Positions 41,326-50,010 of a stretch of 64,000 bases of DNA are shown in pieces. The first letter of the stretch is position 1; the number at the start of each line of letters is the position of its first letter. The notes under the pieces are model-generated. The model searched no databases, was not told where the DNA came from, and saw only the letters and a program-made list of their open reading frames with translations. The DNA is from Ephemeroptericola cinctiostellae. Lineage in GTDB: Bacteria > Pseudomonadota > Gammaproteobacteria > Burkholderiales > Burkholderiaceae. A program made the position numbers and the translations under genes. The stretch spans positions 2,356,001-2,420,000 of the forward strand of contig NZ_CP031124.1 of assembly GCF_003339525.1 (NCBI RefSeq), in the 5' to 3' direction.

Positions 41326-43509
41326 TTAAGCTGCTCGTGCTTTAACGTATCGACCAGGTGCAACTTCAATCGGCTTGTACTTGCTTGTACCGAGTTTATT
41401 GGGTGCCTTCACATCAGCCCCTGCATTCGCCTTCAACCACGCAGTCCAATCATTCCACCAACTGCCTGGGCGTTCCTCAGCCGACTCCAACCAAGTCTCT
41501 GAACTGCCTGCTAAATCGGCTGTTGGGTTGATCCAAAAATTGCGTTTGTTCTTTTTCGCTGAATTGATGACACCTGCAATGTGCCCTGAGGCCGCCAAAA
41601 CAAACCGTTTGTTACCTGACAATGCTTGTTGTGAACGAAACGCTGCGGTCCACGGCACGATGTGATCTTCACGGCAAGACAAAATATATGTTGGCACATC
41701 GATGCTCGATAAATCAATTTTTTCACCACAGCAAATCACATCGCCTTTATTGACCAAACGGTTTTCGAGGTAGGTGTTGCGTAAATACCAGCAGAACATG
41801 GGGCCAGGTAAATTGGTTGAGTCTGAATTCCAATACAGCAGATCAAAAGCCGTCGGTTGCTCACCTTTGAGGTAGTTGCTGACCACGTAATTCCACACCA
41901 AGTCATTTGGACGCAAGGTTGCGAAAGCATTGGCCAATTCTTTACCTTGCACAACCCCACCCTTGGCCATGCTTTGCTCACGCATGGCGACTTGCTGCTC
42001 GTCCACATACGCATCGAGCACGCCGTTATCAGAAAAATCCAATAAAGCGGTGAGTAAAGTCAAGCTGGCCACACAGGACTCGCCACGGGCTTTCAATACC
42101 GCCAATGCGGTGCTCAACAAAGTGCCACCAACGCAGAATCCCAGCACATTGATTTGTTCTTGTCCGCTGGCATCCTGAACCACATGAATGGCTCGGATCA
42201 CCACGTCTTCAACATAATCATCCCATGTGATCTGTGCCATCGACTCATCTGCATTGCGCCAACTCACCAAATACACGGTATTGCCCGCTTCAACCGCATG
42301 GCGCACGAGTGAGTTGTCAGGCTGTAAATCCATGATGTAATATTTATTGATACATGGCGGAACGATCAACAAAGGACGTTCGCTGACTTGCTCCGTCAAT
42401 GGCGTGTATTGCAACAATTGAAAATACTCGTTTTCAAAAATAACCGCACCATCCGAGCGTGCAACATTCACCCCAATTTCAAATGCCGTTTCATCGGTTT
42501 GAGAAATTCGGCCTTTTTGTAAATCAGTCAAAAAGTTATTGATGCCCATTTTCAAGCTTTCGCCTTGGGTATCAATCAACTTTTGTTGAGCATCGGGATT
42601 GGTCACGAAGAAATTTGAAGGTGCTAAAGAATCGACCCATTGCATGATGGCAAAGCGCACACGTGTCTTGGTTTTTGCATCAGCATTCACGCATTCGGCC
42701 ATCTCCAACATCAAGCGCGCATTGATTAAATAACTTTGTGCCAAATAATTGGCCCACGCATTGCTGCGCCATGCCGCAGAAGAAAAACGTTTGTCTGTGA
42801 TCTCAAAACCTTGCTGTTGAATGTAGCTTTGCCATAAAGTCGCCATTTCACGCATGTATTCCGATTGCAAACGCTGCAAATCTTCTGGACTGACCATTTT
42901 GGCGAAATCAGCGGCCTGACCGCCCATGTTGCCAAATAAATTAGGCGAGGGGTTCCCTCCAGGCAAACCCATACCCAGACCGCTCATGTTGGCTAATTTA
43001 TCCGTAAATTGCTGCCACACCCCCATCAATTGGTTTGACTGAGAGAACTCCTTAAACATCGACTGCATCTCCTCCAAAGGCGATGCGGCTTGAGCTGTCG
43101 TCGATTGCTCTGAAGCGACATGAGCACGTGATTCGACACGTGCCGTTGGCTTGGCTGCTGCTGGTTTGGCTGCTGCTGGTTTGGCTGCGACTGGTTTGGC
43201 TGCGACTGGTTTGGCTGCGACTGGTTTGGCTGCAACTGGTTTGGCTGCGACTGGTTTGGCTGCAACTGGTTTGGCTGCAACTGGCTTGGCCACAGCAGTG
43301 GATGGAGTGACTGCTTTAGCTGTTGATGGTTTGGTCACTGCAGGTTTTTTTGGAGAGATACTTTTCACAACAGGCGCAACTTTGGCTGAAGCGACTTTCT
43401 TTGGTGCAACAGCGGATGCTTTTACCGTTTGCCCTCCCGGTTCATCAGCTGCTTGAGTTGGGGTTGTCACCTTCTTGGCGGAACCGCTCGCCTGCCCTTT
43501 TGTCGCCAT
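41326..43509 (-). CDS. phaC: Class I PHA synthase with Ala/Lys/Pro-rich N-terminal extension
   Basis: This 727-residue enzyme polymerises (R)-3-hydroxyacyl-CoA at granules. The catalytic core carries the lipase-like box GFCVGG with Cys459, Asp in SCREDHIVPW and His in SGHIAGV. Ordinary class I enzymes are near 590 residues; here residues 1-145 are extra, low-complexity and basic, with about ten copies of AAKPV/AAKPA between 71 and 122. AGGAG precedes the ATG. First gene of the pha operon. Confidence 0.96.
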   Translation of the reverse strand: MATKGQASGSAKKVTTPTQAADEPGGQTVKASAVAPKKVASAKVAPVVKSISPKKPAVTKPSTAKAVTPSTAVAKPVAAKPVAAKPVAAKPVAAKPVAAKPVAAKPVAAKPAAAKPAAAKPTARVESRAHVASEQSTTAQAASPLEEMQSMFKEFSQSNQLMGVWQQFTDKLANMSGLGMGLPGGNPSPNLFGNMGGQAADFAKMVSPEDLQRLQSEYMREMATLWQSYIQQQGFEITDKRFSSAAWRSNAWANYLAQSYLINARLMLEMAECVNADAKTKTRVRFAIMQWVDSLAPSNFFVTNPDAQQKLIDTQGESLKMGINNFLTDLQKGRISQTDETAFEIGVNVARSDGAVIFENEYFQLLQYTPLTEQVSERPLLIVPPCINKYYIMDLQPDNSLVRHAVEAGNTVYLVSWRNADESMAQITWDDYVEDVVIRAIHVVQDASGQEQINVLGFCVGGTLLSTALAVLKARGESCVASLTLLTALLDFSDNGVLDAYVDEQQVAMREQSMAKGGVVQGKELANAFATLRPNDLVWNYVVSNYLKGEQPTAFDLLYWNSDSTNLPGPMFCWYLRNTYLENRLVNKGDVICCGEKIDLSSIDVPTYILSCREDHIVPWTAAFRSQQALSGNKRFVLAASGHIAGVINSAKKNKRNFWINPTADLAGSSETWLESAEERPGSWWNDWTAWLKANAGADVKAPNKLGTSKYKPIEVAPGRYVKARAA
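43143..43299 (-). repeat. 15-bp tandem repeat inside phaC
   Basis: About ten copies of a 15-bp unit (GCTGCGACTGGTTTG on the plus strand, with G/A changes) encode (V/A)AAKP repeats. Such an in-frame array can change copy number by slippage without breaking the gene. Confidence 0.85.
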
Positions 43510-43631
43510 GATGCTCTCCTGTTGGTAAAATATTTATGCCACATTGTGCTTAACGCTGTGCATGGTGTCAAGGGTGCATTAATTTTTTCTTTCGAACGAC
43601 CATGCTTAAATCTTTATGAATAACCGAGCCT

Positions 43632-44099
43632 TCACATCGGCTTGGCCACCATCAAATAAAAAACCGCCAACATCGCCACAAAAGCGGGGTAACCCAACAG
43701 CTCCCAACGCTGTGCATAAACCCAATATTTTTTAGGCAGCGGTGTATCGGTTTGCACTGCGTACTGAAGCATTTTTTCCATTTGAATTTGCAACCAAACC
43801 ACAGGCAACCAGCACACCCCCGCCACGACGTACATCAATAATGCCCCCAAAATCCAAAAGCTGCTCAAGGGAAAGCCAGCCAAATAAGCCAGCACAAAAC
43901 CTGAAATCGGCTGAACAATGACAGTCGGTGTGGTAAACCACCAATCAGCTCGCACCACCAAGCGCGCAACAATCGCTTGCGCAGCGAGGTTATTGCTGCG
44001 ATTGGCAAAAAATAAATAAAAAGCACTGCCAAAACCTGTACCCACCAACAGCACGCTGGATAAAATATGGATGGTTTTGATGATCAAGTAGGCACTCAT
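43632..44099 (-). CDS. DUF2269 family membrane protein
   Basis: This 155-residue protein has four transmembrane helices (AYLIIKTIHILSSVLLVGTGFGSAFYLFFANRS...). The opening is typical of DUF2269. I start at ATG 44,099, which overlaps the upstream stop (TAATG) and has AAAGGGG 6 bases before it. It closes a four-gene cluster with DUF393, an SDR and a DoxX-like protein, a combination repeatedly seen in proteobacteria. Function is unknown. Confidence 0.8.
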   Translation of the reverse strand: MSAYLIIKTIHILSSVLLVGTGFGSAFYLFFANRSNNLAAQAIVARLVVRADWWFTTPTVIVQPISGFVLAYLAGFPLSSFWILGALLMYVVAGVCWLPVVWLQIQMEKMLQYAVQTDTPLPKKYWVYAQRWELLGYPAFVAMLAVFYLMVAKPM

Positions 44100-44482
44100 T
44101 AACATTCCCCTTTAAATTTGCCCGAGTCATGAGCTATCATCACCCCCATCGCAGCCATGATGGGTATGTTTTTTAGCAAAACCCCAAATGGATCGCACCA
44201 CAATTCTGCGTGACCGATGCTGAGCAATACGCTATAAGCCAAGACCAGTATAATTTGCAGCAACCACGCCCATGCACGAGGCACACACAATGCAAGATAA
44301 GCGCAAAGCACATCCAACAACATGGCCAAATACATCAAGGGCATCAAAACCTCAGGCTGAAAATCAAAACGCATCAACTCACTCAAGCTTCGCTCTTGTC
44401 CGCTGGGCAATACAGGTAAAACAGCACTGACCAACCAAAGCAATGCCATTGCCCCACGTAACACCCAAAATGCTGTACTCAT
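44099..44482 (-). CDS. DoxX-like membrane protein
   Basis: This 127-residue protein has four predicted transmembrane helices (WVLRGAMALLWLVSAVLPVL, MPLMYLAMLLDVLCAYLAL, AWLLQIILVLAYSVLLS, NIPIMAAMGVMIA) in the DoxX-like pattern. Lies 8 bases after the SDR gene and overlaps the DUF2269 gene, indicating one unit. Confidence 0.75.
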   Translation of the reverse strand: MSTAFWVLRGAMALLWLVSAVLPVLPSGQERSLSELMRFDFQPEVLMPLMYLAMLLDVLCAYLALCVPRAWAWLLQIILVLAYSVLLSIGHAELWCDPFGVLLKNIPIMAAMGVMIAHDSGKFKGEC

Positions 44483-44489
44483 AAGACCA

Positions 44490-45347
44490 TTACCCCATTA
44501 AAAAAGTATTTGGATGTCGCAAAGCACGCCCAACAAGTCGCTCAAAAGGCGCGGCATCAGCCACGCTACCCGCTCGTAACATCGTCAATGTATCGGGCTC
44601 CAATGGGCTGCTCGGGACATATTGTGCAATCGCTGCCACACAACCCATCAGCACCCACGGCATGGGCACCACCCAAGCCGCACGCGAATGTCCCTGCGCA
44701 CGATAGCACGCGATCATGTCGCGATAAGTCATCGCCTGAGGTCCAACCGCATGAACGATGCCATGACTCGCCTCACCCGCCACCGCTCGCATCACCGCAG
44801 CACACAGATCATCAATGTGCACAGGTTGCAACATCGCCTCACCTCGCCCTGGTACCACTAAAATAGGCAACGCCGCCAATCGACGAAACGTCGTCGCCGA
44901 TTCGCCATCATGCCCATACACCACCGACGGGCGGAAAATACAACCGTTCAATGGCAAACTTAGTAAATGCGCATCCGCTTCACCTTTGGTGCGCATGTAG
45001 GCCAAATCATCACGCCCACCCGCGCCCAATGCCGAAATCTGAATCACACGCTGGACATTCGATTGCACACACGCCTCAAACAAAGCCTTTGGCGCATCCG
45101 CATGAATCGCTTGCATCGGTGTTTTAACCGTATCGCGCAACACACCGACGGCATTCACCACCACATCAATGCCCTTCAAACGCGGCAACCAAACGGCAGC
45201 TGCGGTGTCATGGACATAATCCACTTGAACATCGCCTTGACCTTGCGCATTTCGGCTTGCACGAACAACGGCATAACCAGTATCAACCAACGCCGTCTCA
45301 AGGTGACGACCGATGAAACCCGATGCACCCAATAATAAAATTCGCAT
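44490..45347 (-). CDS. NAD(P)-binding SDR / NDUFA9-like protein
   Basis: This 285-residue protein has an N-terminal Rossmann motif (MRILLLGASGFIGRHLETAL), VVNAVGVLRD, RVIQISALGAGG and FRPSVVYGHDGES, typical of atypical extended SDRs related to the complex I 39-kDa subunit. The active-site Tyr of true epimerases is not obvious. Start 45,347 has GGGAG upstream; the ORF extends further but without a site. Next to the DUF393 gene. Confidence 0.85.
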   Translation of the reverse strand: MRILLLGASGFIGRHLETALVDTGYAVVRASRNAQGQGDVQVDYVHDTAAAVWLPRLKGIDVVVNAVGVLRDTVKTPMQAIHADAPKALFEACVQSNVQRVIQISALGAGGRDDLAYMRTKGEADAHLLSLPLNGCIFRPSVVYGHDGESATTFRRLAALPILVVPGRGEAMLQPVHIDDLCAAVMRAVAGEASHGIVHAVGPQAMTYRDMIACYRAQGHSRAAWVVPMPWVLMGCVAAIAQYVPSSPLEPDTLTMLRAGSVADAAPFERLVGRALRHPNTFLMG

Positions 45348-45348
45348 G

Positions 45349-45867
45349 TTATTTCTCCCGATCTGTTGCACGCCACTCGCACTGCCCATCACGGCACATA
45401 CGACTGCGCAATAATGCGGCCTCTGCCACCTGTTCAACATCGCGCCGCTTCAACCACCGCACGACCCACAACGCAGGTGCTTGAGGCAATAGATGACGAT
45501 AACGCGCAAACAGGCGATACACCCCATCCATGCACGGCTTAATCAACGGCCATTGCGTCCAAGCCCACACCCGCCCATAACCCACAGCACGATACGCCCA
45601 TCGAAACACAGCCAAACCAGAAAACACCTGCCCATCCGCACTGCGCGCATAAATCGCCGCCAAAAGGTCTTTTTGCGTCAAGCCATTCAAGCCATGCATT
45701 TCAGGTGAAAAATCAGCCGATGCACAATCGACAAATAACAACCGTACCTGTTGATCCTTACTCAACAAGAACGTTTTCTCCGCGACACAATATGTACAAT
45801 GGGCATCGTAAAAAATCGTCAGTGGGAAAAAGTAATCCACACCTACCATCTCAGCCCCCTTAATCAT
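45349..45867 (-). CDS. DCC family thiol-disulfide oxidoreductase (DUF393)
   Basis: This 172-residue protein has the family motif in LTIFYDAHCTYCVAEKTFL (YDxxCxxC; the D-C-C pattern is altered to D-A-H-C) and typical FRWAYRAVGYGRVWAWTQWPLIKP. Encoded one base before the SDR gene. A redox role with the neighbouring membrane proteins is plausible. Confidence 0.85.
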   Translation of the reverse strand: MIKGAEMVGVDYFFPLTIFYDAHCTYCVAEKTFLLSKDQQVRLLFVDCASADFSPEMHGLNGLTQKDLLAAIYARSADGQVFSGLAVFRWAYRAVGYGRVWAWTQWPLIKPCMDGVYRLFARYRHLLPQAPALWVVRWLKRRDVEQVAEAALLRSRMCRDGQCEWRATDREK

Positions 45868-46309
45868 TTATTTGGAACAAATCAACCGTCCAAGCACACA
45901 AAGCACCAGCAGCTGTACACGTAAAAAACCACATAAATGATTGAGCAAACCAATCAATCGACTGTATAACAAAGACATTTAGTTGCAACACCAGTGCAAC
46001 TGCTCCTCCACACATAGAACCAATCAAAACCATTTTCCACGGAGATGGCAAACCAACTTGCCTGACATACCAAACAGCAAACAACAAACCAGCAAACAGC
46101 GCAGGAATAAGTCCAACAAAATACGAAAATAAAGCCACAAATAGAATGGCAGGAGCCGAACCAAGGATATTCAGGACATCAGAAGACTGATTGAAAACTG
46201 CCCAAAGCAGTGTGGGCAACCATAAGAGCAGCGCACCAAAAGGTGAGCCTAAAAGGGCAAACACCACCATGACGACAGCGGTTTTTTTAACCATGTTGTT
46301 CATATTCAA
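45860..46309 (-). CDS. Unknown membrane protein under likely GbsR-type control
   Basis: This 149-residue protein has four transmembrane helices and no recognised family. It overlaps the DUF393 gene by 8 bases. The sequence upstream of its start (46,329-46,346) contains the same palindrome core as the regulator gene promoter at 46,961, so it is probably the first gene of the regulated DUF393/SDR/DoxX/DUF2269 unit. Confidence 0.7.
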   Translation of the reverse strand: MNMNNMVKKTAVVMVVFALLGSPFGALLLWLPTLLWAVFNQSSDVLNILGSAPAILFVALFSYFVGLIPALFAGLLFAVWYVRQVGLPSPWKMVLIGSMCGGAVALVLQLNVFVIQSIDWFAQSFMWFFTCTAAGALCAWTVDLFQIND

Positions 46310-46328
46310 CCTTGCTTTATTTCTCTAA

Positions 46329-46346
46329 TTTCTGTCAAAACAGAAA
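46329..46346. promoter_or_regulatory. Second operator for the GbsR-type regulator
   Basis: TTTCTGTCAAAACAGAAA is a dyad sharing TTTCTGTC-A-A with the 42-bp palindrome at 46,961-47,002. It lies 20 bp upstream of the membrane protein start at 46,309. Confidence 0.65.
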
Positions 46347-46404
46347 CTAGAGCCTTTTAAAAAAGCGAAAAGTTCGCTTTTATTTTCAACCCAAAAGAAA
46401 AAAC

Positions 46405-46947
46405 TCAACCCACACCATCGTTTGCACCACCACGAATCAATTTTTGAATTTTCGCCCCCAGCTTCATGACTTTAATCAAAGTCTCAGGGTTCATTTTCAA
46501 CATTTCATCCCCCCATGCACCCAAGGTTTGCATTAAATTCAAGGTGTCTTCAATGCGTTTTTTCGCATCGGCCGACTCCAAATTCAAATCAGGACTGTTC
46601 AAACATTCTTGCAGCACCGTCACCGTCGGGTTGAACTCGCGGTTTTTACGCTCACGCAAAACCGTGCGCATCAATTCCCACACATCGGTGGATGTTTCAA
46701 AATGATCGCGTCGATCACCCATGACGTGTACGACTCGAATCAAATTCCAGCTTTGCAGCTCTTTTAAGCTGTTGCTGGCATTTGAGCGCGCCACGTTTAA
46801 GGTCTCGGTGATCTCTTCGGCGTGCATCGGTTTGCCGTAAAAATACAGCAAAGCGTGAATTTGCGCGACGGTGCGATTGACGCCCCATTTCGAGCCCATT
46901 TCACCCCAATGAAGAATAAAGCGTTGTGCGATTGGTGTCAGTTTCAT
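46405..46947 (-). CDS. GbsR/MarR-type transcriptional regulator
   Basis: This 180-residue protein has a winged HTH (TVAQIHALLYFYGKPMHAEEITETLNVARSNASNSLKELQSWNLIRVVHVMGDRRDHF) of the GbsR class, with a C-terminal helical dimer part. Family members are repressors responding to small molecules. Autoregulation and control of the adjacent membrane gene cluster are suggested by shared palindromes on both sides. Confidence 0.85.
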   Translation of the reverse strand: MKLTPIAQRFILHWGEMGSKWGVNRTVAQIHALLYFYGKPMHAEEITETLNVARSNASNSLKELQSWNLIRVVHVMGDRRDHFETSTDVWELMRTVLRERKNREFNPTVTVLQECLNSPDLNLESADAKKRIEDTLNLMQTLGAWGDEMLKMNPETLIKVMKLGAKIQKLIRGGANDGVG

Positions 46948-46960
46948 GGTCTCAGTGTAT

Positions 46961-47002
46961 TCATTTCTTTTATTTCTGTCAAGACAGAAATAAAAGAAAT
47001 GA
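46961..47002. promoter_or_regulatory. 42-bp perfect palindrome upstream of the GbsR-type gene
   Basis: Two 20-bp arms (TCATTTCTTTTATTTCTGTC and its exact complement) flank a central AA. The inner TTTCTGTC-AA-GACAGAAA is the likely operator, repeated at 46,329. It starts 14 bp before the regulator ATG. Confidence 0.85.
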
Positions 47003-47044
47003 CAGCAAACTTCAATATAAAAACAACTTTAATCCCAAATAAAT

Positions 47045-47854
47045 TTACGATTCAGCGCAATGCGGCTCATCCATCCAAATCAACGTCGCCATCCGTCCCG
47101 TGGTGCGGTCACGGCGATACGAATAAAAATGGTTCGCCTCTGTCACCGTACAATGTTCGCCCCCCGAGACCGCCACAACACCTGAAGCCTGCAAACGATC
47201 ACGCGCCAAACCGTATATGTCTGCGAGGTACTTATTGTCATGCTCTGGATGCGGTTTAAAATGCATCCGCACATCGCCCGCAGCTGAAGGGGTTTTAAGC
47301 AAAAACTCAGCCAAAACATCCGCCCCCACTTCAAACTGCGCTGCACCAATCGCGGCACCCAACCATGTATGAATCTGATGCGCACCTTGCTCCCGCATGA
47401 CACGCACGGTTTCTTCCAACACACCATCAACCAAACCGCGCCAACCTGCATGCGCAGCACCCACAACCCGCCCATCGGCACTGGCAAACAGCACGGGCAA
47501 ACAATCCGCCGTCATCACCACACCCACTTGCCCACCCTGAGTCAGCACCACGGCATCGGCTTCGGGCGGTGGCGCATTGCGTTGATATTCATTGTTTGTT
47601 TGCAAATGAACAATCGTACTGTGGGTTTGATTCAACCACAAAGGCTCATTGGGAAAATGCACTGCTGCGCACAACAGCTCACGGTTTGCCATGACATGCG
47701 CATGTTCATCACCCACATGCGTGGCAAGGTTTAAACCATGTGCACCATCAACCTGACCATACGCACCTGAACTCACACCCGCAATGCGCGTGGTCATGCA
47801 AGCGTGAACATGCGGGGGCACATGCCAAGTTGGCGTGATGAATTGAAGGCTCAT
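47045..47854 (-). CDS. pgeF: Peptidoglycan editing factor / multicopper polyphenol oxidase (YfiH)
   Basis: This 269-residue protein has family motifs MTTRIAGVSSGAYG...NLATHVGD, LNQTHSTIVH, DAVVLTQGGQVGVVMTADCLPVLFASADGRVVGAAHAGWRGLVDGVLEETV, FEVGADV and HCTVTEANHFYSYRRDRTTGRMATLIW. The conserved His/Cys (TADCLPV, AAHAGWRG) bind zinc. I start at 47,854 (GGGGA upstream). Encoded next to rluD, as in many proteobacteria. Confidence 0.93.
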   Translation of the reverse strand: MSLQFITPTWHVPPHVHACMTTRIAGVSSGAYGQVDGAHGLNLATHVGDEHAHVMANRELLCAAVHFPNEPLWLNQTHSTIVHLQTNNEYQRNAPPPEADAVVLTQGGQVGVVMTADCLPVLFASADGRVVGAAHAGWRGLVDGVLEETVRVMREQGAHQIHTWLGAAIGAAQFEVGADVLAEFLLKTPSAAGDVRMHFKPHPEHDNKYLADIYGLARDRLQASGVVAVSGGEHCTVTEANHFYSYRRDRTTGRMATLIWMDEPHCAES

Positions 47855-47869
47855 GTCATTCCCCATCGT

Positions 47870-48949
47870 TTATGCATCATATTCAAAAGCATCCATAATG
47901 AAGTCAGGCTCAGGCAACTCAAAATGTGGCACACCCATGGCCACAAGCAAATCAGTCATGTCCTTCGATAAAGGCACTTGCCAGCTCATGTAATCACCAG
48001 TGCGTGGGTGAATCAAACCCAATTGGTAAGCATGCAAAGCCTGTCGTTTAAAGTCAGGGATCGCAGTGACAACCGAGCTGCGCACACCCTTTTTATCGCC
48101 ATACAATGGGTCGCCAACCAACGGGTAACCACGATGTTGCATGTGCACTCGAATCTGATGCGTGCGTCCAGACTCCAATTGGCACACCACAATCGAATAC
48201 GGTTTATCGTTGTAACTCCAAAAACCAAGGCTTTGATAAAAAGTGCGTGCAGACTTGCCCCCTTTACCCACCACAACCGCCATTTTTAAACGATCTTGCG
48301 GGTTACGACCAACGTTCGCATCAATCACACCGTCTGCATCAATTTCACCCTGCACAATCGCAATGTAGCGGCGCTTCACTGTGCGCGCTTGCAATTGGCG
48401 GACAAGGTCGGTTTGTGCGATGACCGTTTTTGCCACCACCATCAAACCCGAAGTGTCTTTATCCAAACGATGCACAATCCCTGCACGAGGCACTTGACCA
48501 ATGTCCGGATACGCATGCAGCAAACCATTGAGCAATGTACCATCCCAATTTCCACTGGCAGGATGCACCACCAAACCTGCAGGTTTGTTGACCACCAGAA
48601 TGTCATTGTCTTCGTAAACAATGTCCAAGTCCATTTGCTGAGGCGTATACGCCTTCATTTCATCCGAAGGCTGAGGCGTCACCACCAATGTTTCATAAGC
48701 ATACACCACACGTTTTGGGCTGGTTTCAACCTCACCATTACACATCACAGCCCCTTCTTTCAGCCACTTTTGCAGGCGAGAACGTGAGAAATCAGGTAAA
48801 ACAATCGCCAAAGCTGCATCCAAGCGTTTACCGCTCACGCCTTCAGGAATTTCTATCGTCATGGGTTCAAGAATTTGAGCATTTACCGCCACTTCTTCAT
48901 CCCATGCGTTATAATCGTTATCATTTTCATCCCAAGAGGTTACCGTCAT
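47870..48949 (-). CDS. rluD: 23S rRNA pseudouridine synthase D
   Basis: This enzyme makes pseudouridines in helix 69 of 23S rRNA. An S4-like domain (SGKRLDAALAIVLPDFSRSRLQKWLKEGAV) is followed by the catalytic block with Asp in GIVHRLDKDTSGLMVVAKT and LESGRTHQIRVHMQHRGYPLVGDPLYG. Two starts are possible: 48,949 (359 residues, acidic N-terminus, overlapping the bamD ATG) or 48,859 (329 residues, close to E. coli RluD length). Neither has a strong ribosome site. Confidence 0.93.
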   Translation of the reverse strand: MTVTSWDENDNDYNAWDEEVAVNAQILEPMTIEIPEGVSGKRLDAALAIVLPDFSRSRLQKWLKEGAVMCNGEVETSPKRVVYAYETLVVTPQPSDEMKAYTPQQMDLDIVYEDNDILVVNKPAGLVVHPASGNWDGTLLNGLLHAYPDIGQVPRAGIVHRLDKDTSGLMVVAKTVIAQTDLVRQLQARTVKRRYIAIVQGEIDADGVIDANVGRNPQDRLKMAVVVGKGGKSARTFYQSLGFWSYNDKPYSIVVCQLESGRTHQIRVHMQHRGYPLVGDPLYGDKKGVRSSVVTAIPDFKRQALHAYQLGLIHPRTGDYMSWQVPLSKDMTDLLVAMGVPHFELPEPDFIMDAFEYDA

Positions 48950-49814
48950 GGCTTTAAATATCCTTAAAAGAACCGCGCGTTTAAGTGCTATTGCACTTGT
49001 ATCCATCAGCCTGCTGGCGGGTTGCAGCGTATTTGGCAAGAAAAAAGAAGTCAATGAGTTTGCAGGCTGGAGTGTTGATAAAATTTACAACAATGCCCGC
49101 GACGAAATGACCAATAAGGATTATAAACGTGCCAGCGAGTTATTAGAAGCAACGATTGCACAATATCCATTCAGCGCAGAATCTGTACAGGCACAGCTTG
49201 AGTTGCCTTACGTGTTTTGGAAAGACGATGAGCGCGCAAAAGCACTGGCTGCAGCAGATCGTTTCATTGCACTCAATGGCTCACACCCAAAAATTGATTA
49301 CGTTTATTACCTCAAAGGATTGATTAACTTCAATCAAAACGTCAGCTACTTGGCCACCTTAACGGGCGAAAAACTCAACGATCGTGATCCGAAAGCAGCC
49401 AAAGACTCATTTGATGCATTCAAAACCCTGGTCGAAAAATTTCCAAACAGCCGTTACGCCAAAGATTCGCGCGAACGTATGCGTTACCTCGTCAACACCA
49501 TGGCACAACACGAAGCAGCCGTTGCTCAATATTATCTTGAACGCGATGCCTACGTCGCCGCCATTAACCGCTCGCAAGAGGTCCTGCGCAACTACGACGG
49601 CACACCCGCCACTGAAGATGCCCTCATCATCATGGCCAAATCATACGATGGCATGCAGATGAATGACATGCGCGATGACACCATCAGCGTTTTGAAGAAA
49701 AACTACCCAAACAGCACCATGAAACTCAAACGCACCAGCAAATCATGGCTGCAACTGCTCGGCATGCGCAGTGACCGTAAAAAAGCGCAAGTGGAAGTGC
49801 CCGCACCGCAGTAA
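48948..49814 (+). CDS. bamD: Outer membrane assembly lipoprotein BamD
   Basis: This 288-residue lipoprotein of the BAM complex has lipobox LLAGCSVF at about 24, then TPR-like repeats (VDKIYNNARDEMTNKDYKRASELLEATIAQYPFS...QLELPYVFWKDDERAKALAAADRFIALNGSHPKIDYVYYLKGL). GAGGT precedes the ATG. Divergent from rluD, with start codons overlapping in CATG. A terminator follows. Confidence 0.95.
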   Translation: MALNILKRTARLSAIALVSISLLAGCSVFGKKKEVNEFAGWSVDKIYNNARDEMTNKDYKRASELLEATIAQYPFSAESVQAQLELPYVFWKDDERAKALAAADRFIALNGSHPKIDYVYYLKGLINFNQNVSYLATLTGEKLNDRDPKAAKDSFDAFKTLVEKFPNSRYAKDSRERMRYLVNTMAQHEAAVAQYYLERDAYVAAINRSQEVLRNYDGTPATEDALIIMAKSYDGMQMNDMRDDTISVLKKNYPNSTMKLKRTSKSWLQLLGMRSDRKKAQVEVPAPQ

Positions 49815-49852
49815 GACTTCAGCAAGGCATTTCAATCATAAAGTTAAACCTT

Positions 49853-49882
49853 AAAAAAGCGAGTGAAATCACTCGCTTTTTT
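49853..49882 (+). terminator. Intrinsic terminator of bamD
   Basis: GCGAGTG/CACTCGC stem flanked by A- and T-runs, 38 bases after the bamD stop. Confidence 0.9.
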
Positions 49883-50010
49883 ATTGTATGGCATTTCCAA
49901 GCTGGGCTTTACTAACTGGGCTTTACTTTATGGTTCGCCATAAAAGTGATGCAAATACAAAAGCCAACGACTTAAAAACCCCTACATACCCAGCCCAATT
50001 CAATCATAGC

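Noticed and set aside
43083..43456. Repetitive Leu/Trp/Val and Gly/Leu/Ala-rich frames opposite phaC
   Set aside because: Antisense products of the 15-bp tandem repeat in phaC, not independent genes.
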